Assembly: GCA_039819665.1 (NCBI GenBank)
Contig: JBCBRM010000004.1
Span: 1 to 64,000, forward strand
DNA length: 64,000 bases
Source: JAWPMV01 sp039819665
GTDB lineage: Bacteria; Bacteroidota; Bacteroidia; J057
Direction of reading: 5' to 3'
Part shown: piece by piece, positions 62,961-64,000 of the stretch
Numbering within the stretch: position 1 is the stretch's first letter
How the letters are laid out: every line of letters begins with the position of its first letter
Position numbers and translations under genes: made by a program
The notes under the pieces: model-generated
The model's database searches: none
What the model was told of the DNA's origin: nothing
The model's input: the letters and a program-made list of their open reading frames with translations, nothing else

Positions 62961-62979
62961 ATTTAGAATCATTCTAAAT
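62961..62979. promoter_or_regulatory. perfect Fur-family-like palindrome upstream of feoAB
   Basis: ATTTAGAATCATTCTAAAT: two exact 9-bp half sites around a single C, the 7-1-7 spacing of Fur/PerR boxes. It shares 15 bases with the site ahead of sdhCAB (4158-4172). It lies about 130 bases before the feoA start. Confidence 0.6.
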
Positions 62980-63016
62980 GATTTCTATATTGCGTAGATA
63001 TTGTGTCCGAGCATAT

Positions 63017-63044
63017 ACCTAAAATTAGGTAACCAAATTAGGTA
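63017..63044. promoter_or_regulatory. paired TTAGGTA boxes upstream of feoA
   Basis: ACCTAAAATTAGGT (an interrupted palindrome) is followed by a second AAATTAGGTA with a 13-base period. The TTAGG core recalls DtxR/IdeR iron boxes. The box CAAATTAGGTA also occurs at 40751. The regulator is inferred only. Confidence 0.45.
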
Positions 63045-63082
63045 TTTCCCTTTGAGCAGGGTTCTCGGCGTACCATATTATC

Positions 63083-63090
63083 TATATTTG
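63083..63090 (+). promoter_or_regulatory. -7 box of feoAB
   Basis: TATATTTG matches TAnnTTTG, 20 bases before the feoA ATG. A well-spaced -33 is not seen, which suits a regulated promoter. Confidence 0.55.
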
Positions 63091-63109
63091 CGCATTATTG
63101 ATTCCAGAT

Positions 63110-63355
63110 ATGAAGCAGACGATTGAAGAATTTACCCTGGCAGCTTTAAATCCAGGTGAAAAAGGAGTGATCTCCCGTATTAATTCCGAGGAAGTTGAAT
63201 TAGCCCTACTCAAAATGGGAATTAGTATAGGTGCTACTTGTCAATTATCTGGTCGATCTCCTTTACGAGATCCTATTGCCTTTACCGCAAATCAGGTAAA
63301 AGTATTTTTGCGGAAAAAAGATGCTTCTGAAGTCTGGATGAGTCGATTATCGTGA
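63110..63355 (+). CDS. feoA: ferrous iron transport protein A
   Basis: An 81-aa SH3-like FeoA protein that supports ferrous iron uptake by FeoB. The family pattern is clear: FTLAALNPGEKGVISRI, ALLKMGISIGATCQL, PLRDPIAFTANQVKVFLRKKDA. The ATG at 63110 is chosen; a TTG at 63098 would add four residues and lie near the transcription start. The stop overlaps the feoB start (GTGA), showing coupling. The gene sits behind a consensus -7 box and two kinds of candidate iron-regulator sites. Confidence 0.92.
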   Translation: MKQTIEEFTLAALNPGEKGVISRINSEEVELALLKMGISIGATCQLSGRSPLRDPIAFTANQVKVFLRKKDASEVWMSRLS

Positions 63356-64000
63356 AGGAAAACAGCCCTCTTATTGCCCTGGTCGGTACTCCTAATTCCG
63401 GCAAAACTTCACTGTTTAATGTATTGAGTGGATTAAACCAGAAAGTTGGAAACTTTCCGGGCATTACCATAGATCGGAAACTGGCAGAGATTAGTCTGAC
63501 CAATAAGCAAAAGGTTAGGCTTATGGACCTTCCTGGTACTGATAGCCTTTATCCTTCTTCTCAAGACGAAAAGATTACTTGCAATGTCTTGAAAAATCCC
63601 GATCATCCGGATCATCCGGATAAGGTTGTTGTCGTAGCAGATGGAACCCAGCTATCGAGAGCTTTATTGTTGTGCAGTCAGGTAATGGACCTGAAAATTC
63701 CCGTTATCATGGTGCTCAATATGGCCGACCGCATGACAGAAGAGGAAATCTCGATCAATGAGGATAAGCTTTCCCAAATTCTTGGGGTACCGGTTATCTC
63801 TGTTTCTGCCTTGAAGAAGTCAGGTCTGAAAAAGCTGAAACAGGTCATGGGCAGTGATTTGGAAGTTTCTGATCGGCCATTTATGCGCATTCCTGCTCCT
63901 TTTCTATCAGTGCTTGAACCCATAAAAGAGAGCCTCAATACGGATTCTGATTATTTGGTTTATCAGGCCTTATTAGATCCTGAAAGCTTAGGGGCTAAGT
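63352..64000 (+). CDS. feoB: ferrous iron transport protein B, N-terminal GTPase part, cut by window end
   Basis: An open frame from GTG 63352, overlapping the feoA stop, runs to the window end without a stop (216 codons). It encodes the cytosolic G domain of FeoB: G1 GTPNSGKT (12-19), GITI as the G2 region, G3 DLPG (59-62) and G4 NMAD (123-126). A helical stretch then leads toward the missing membrane channel. G1 has GTPN where most relatives have GNPN. A tandem GATCATCCG near 63603 codes HPDHPD inside the domain. FeoA and FeoB are separate here, unlike the fusions found in some Bacteroidota. Confidence 0.92.
   Translation, partial: MKENSPLIALVGTPNSGKTSLFNVLSGLNQKVGNFPGITIDRKLAEISLTNKQKVRLMDLPGTDSLYPSSQDEKITCNVLKNPDHPDHPDKVVVVADGTQLSRALLLCSQVMDLKIPVIMVLNMADRMTEEEISINEDKLSQILGVPVISVSALKKSGLKKLKQVMGSDLEVSDRPFMRIPAPFLSVLEPIKESLNTDSDYLVYQALLDPESLGAK

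Overview
The window is about 64 kb of a Bacteroidota chromosome, most likely an aerobic, surface-active environmental lineage of the Saprospiria or Cytophagia type. The evidence is a SusC/SusD pair, several type IX secretion (T9SS) sorting domains of both the A and B kinds, a giant SprB-repeat adhesin, the Bacteroidota -7 promoter signature TAnnTTTG ahead of several genes, AAC/SSC lipoprotein boxes, and a miaB / sigma-54 activator / lptE / secG gene order. No rRNA, tRNA, CRISPR array, prophage or insertion sequence was recognised.

Layout. 1-515 is non-coding and carries a large inverted repeat. 516-4076 (minus) is sdhCAB, a menaquinone-type succinate dehydrogenase. 4503-5174 is a YceI lipoprotein behind a perfect 26-bp palindrome. 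5305-7074 (minus) is an OlsF-type fused ornithine-lipid acyltransferase. 7772-12129 is a susC-susD pair, followed by lpd and an ABC exporter. 15928-17369 (minus) holds an ECF sigma factor and a membrane protein. 17545-27234 (minus) holds a 2555-aa adhesin and a beta-helix surface protein. 27623-30717 has a T9SS protein, a GNAT enzyme and a duplicated membrane-protein pair. 30728-35412 (minus) has a secreted sugar dehydrogenase, an OmpA-type protein and a Rieske-ThDP enzyme fusion. 35608-40129 is the miaB / sigma-54 activator / lptE / hypothetical / secG cluster. 41052-53142 holds a T9SS protein, a LOG-family enzyme, a lytic transglycosylase, uvrA, an MMPL transporter, a DUF2157/GDYXXLXY pair and an SMP-30-like protein. 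53139-55380 (minus) has pabB/pabC-like genes and a second ECF sigma factor. 55832-64000 has a GIN-domain lipoprotein, a YqgE protein, a TlpA-like thioredoxin, a multidomain PQQ-dehydrogenase/cytochrome c lipoprotein, then feoA and a feoB cut by the window end.

Functional themes: respiration and iron supply (sdhCAB, feoAB, which share a Fur-like palindrome upstream), cell-surface display (T9SS cargo, adhesin, SusCD, GIN-domain protein, OmpA protein), envelope building (OlsF, LptE, SecG, transglycosylase), and regulation by two ECF sigma factors and a sigma-54 activator.

The most unusual signal is not a gene. Seven intergenic elements (near 15.6, 38.9, 51.4, 54.8, 55.5, 55.7 and 56.9 kb) are built from degenerate octamers with a strict 8-bp period: a G/T-rich arm (GTGTTAG-like) followed by its A/C-rich complement (CTAACAC-like). 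In several copies the arms vary together so that they can still pair. I do not recognise this as a described repeat family.
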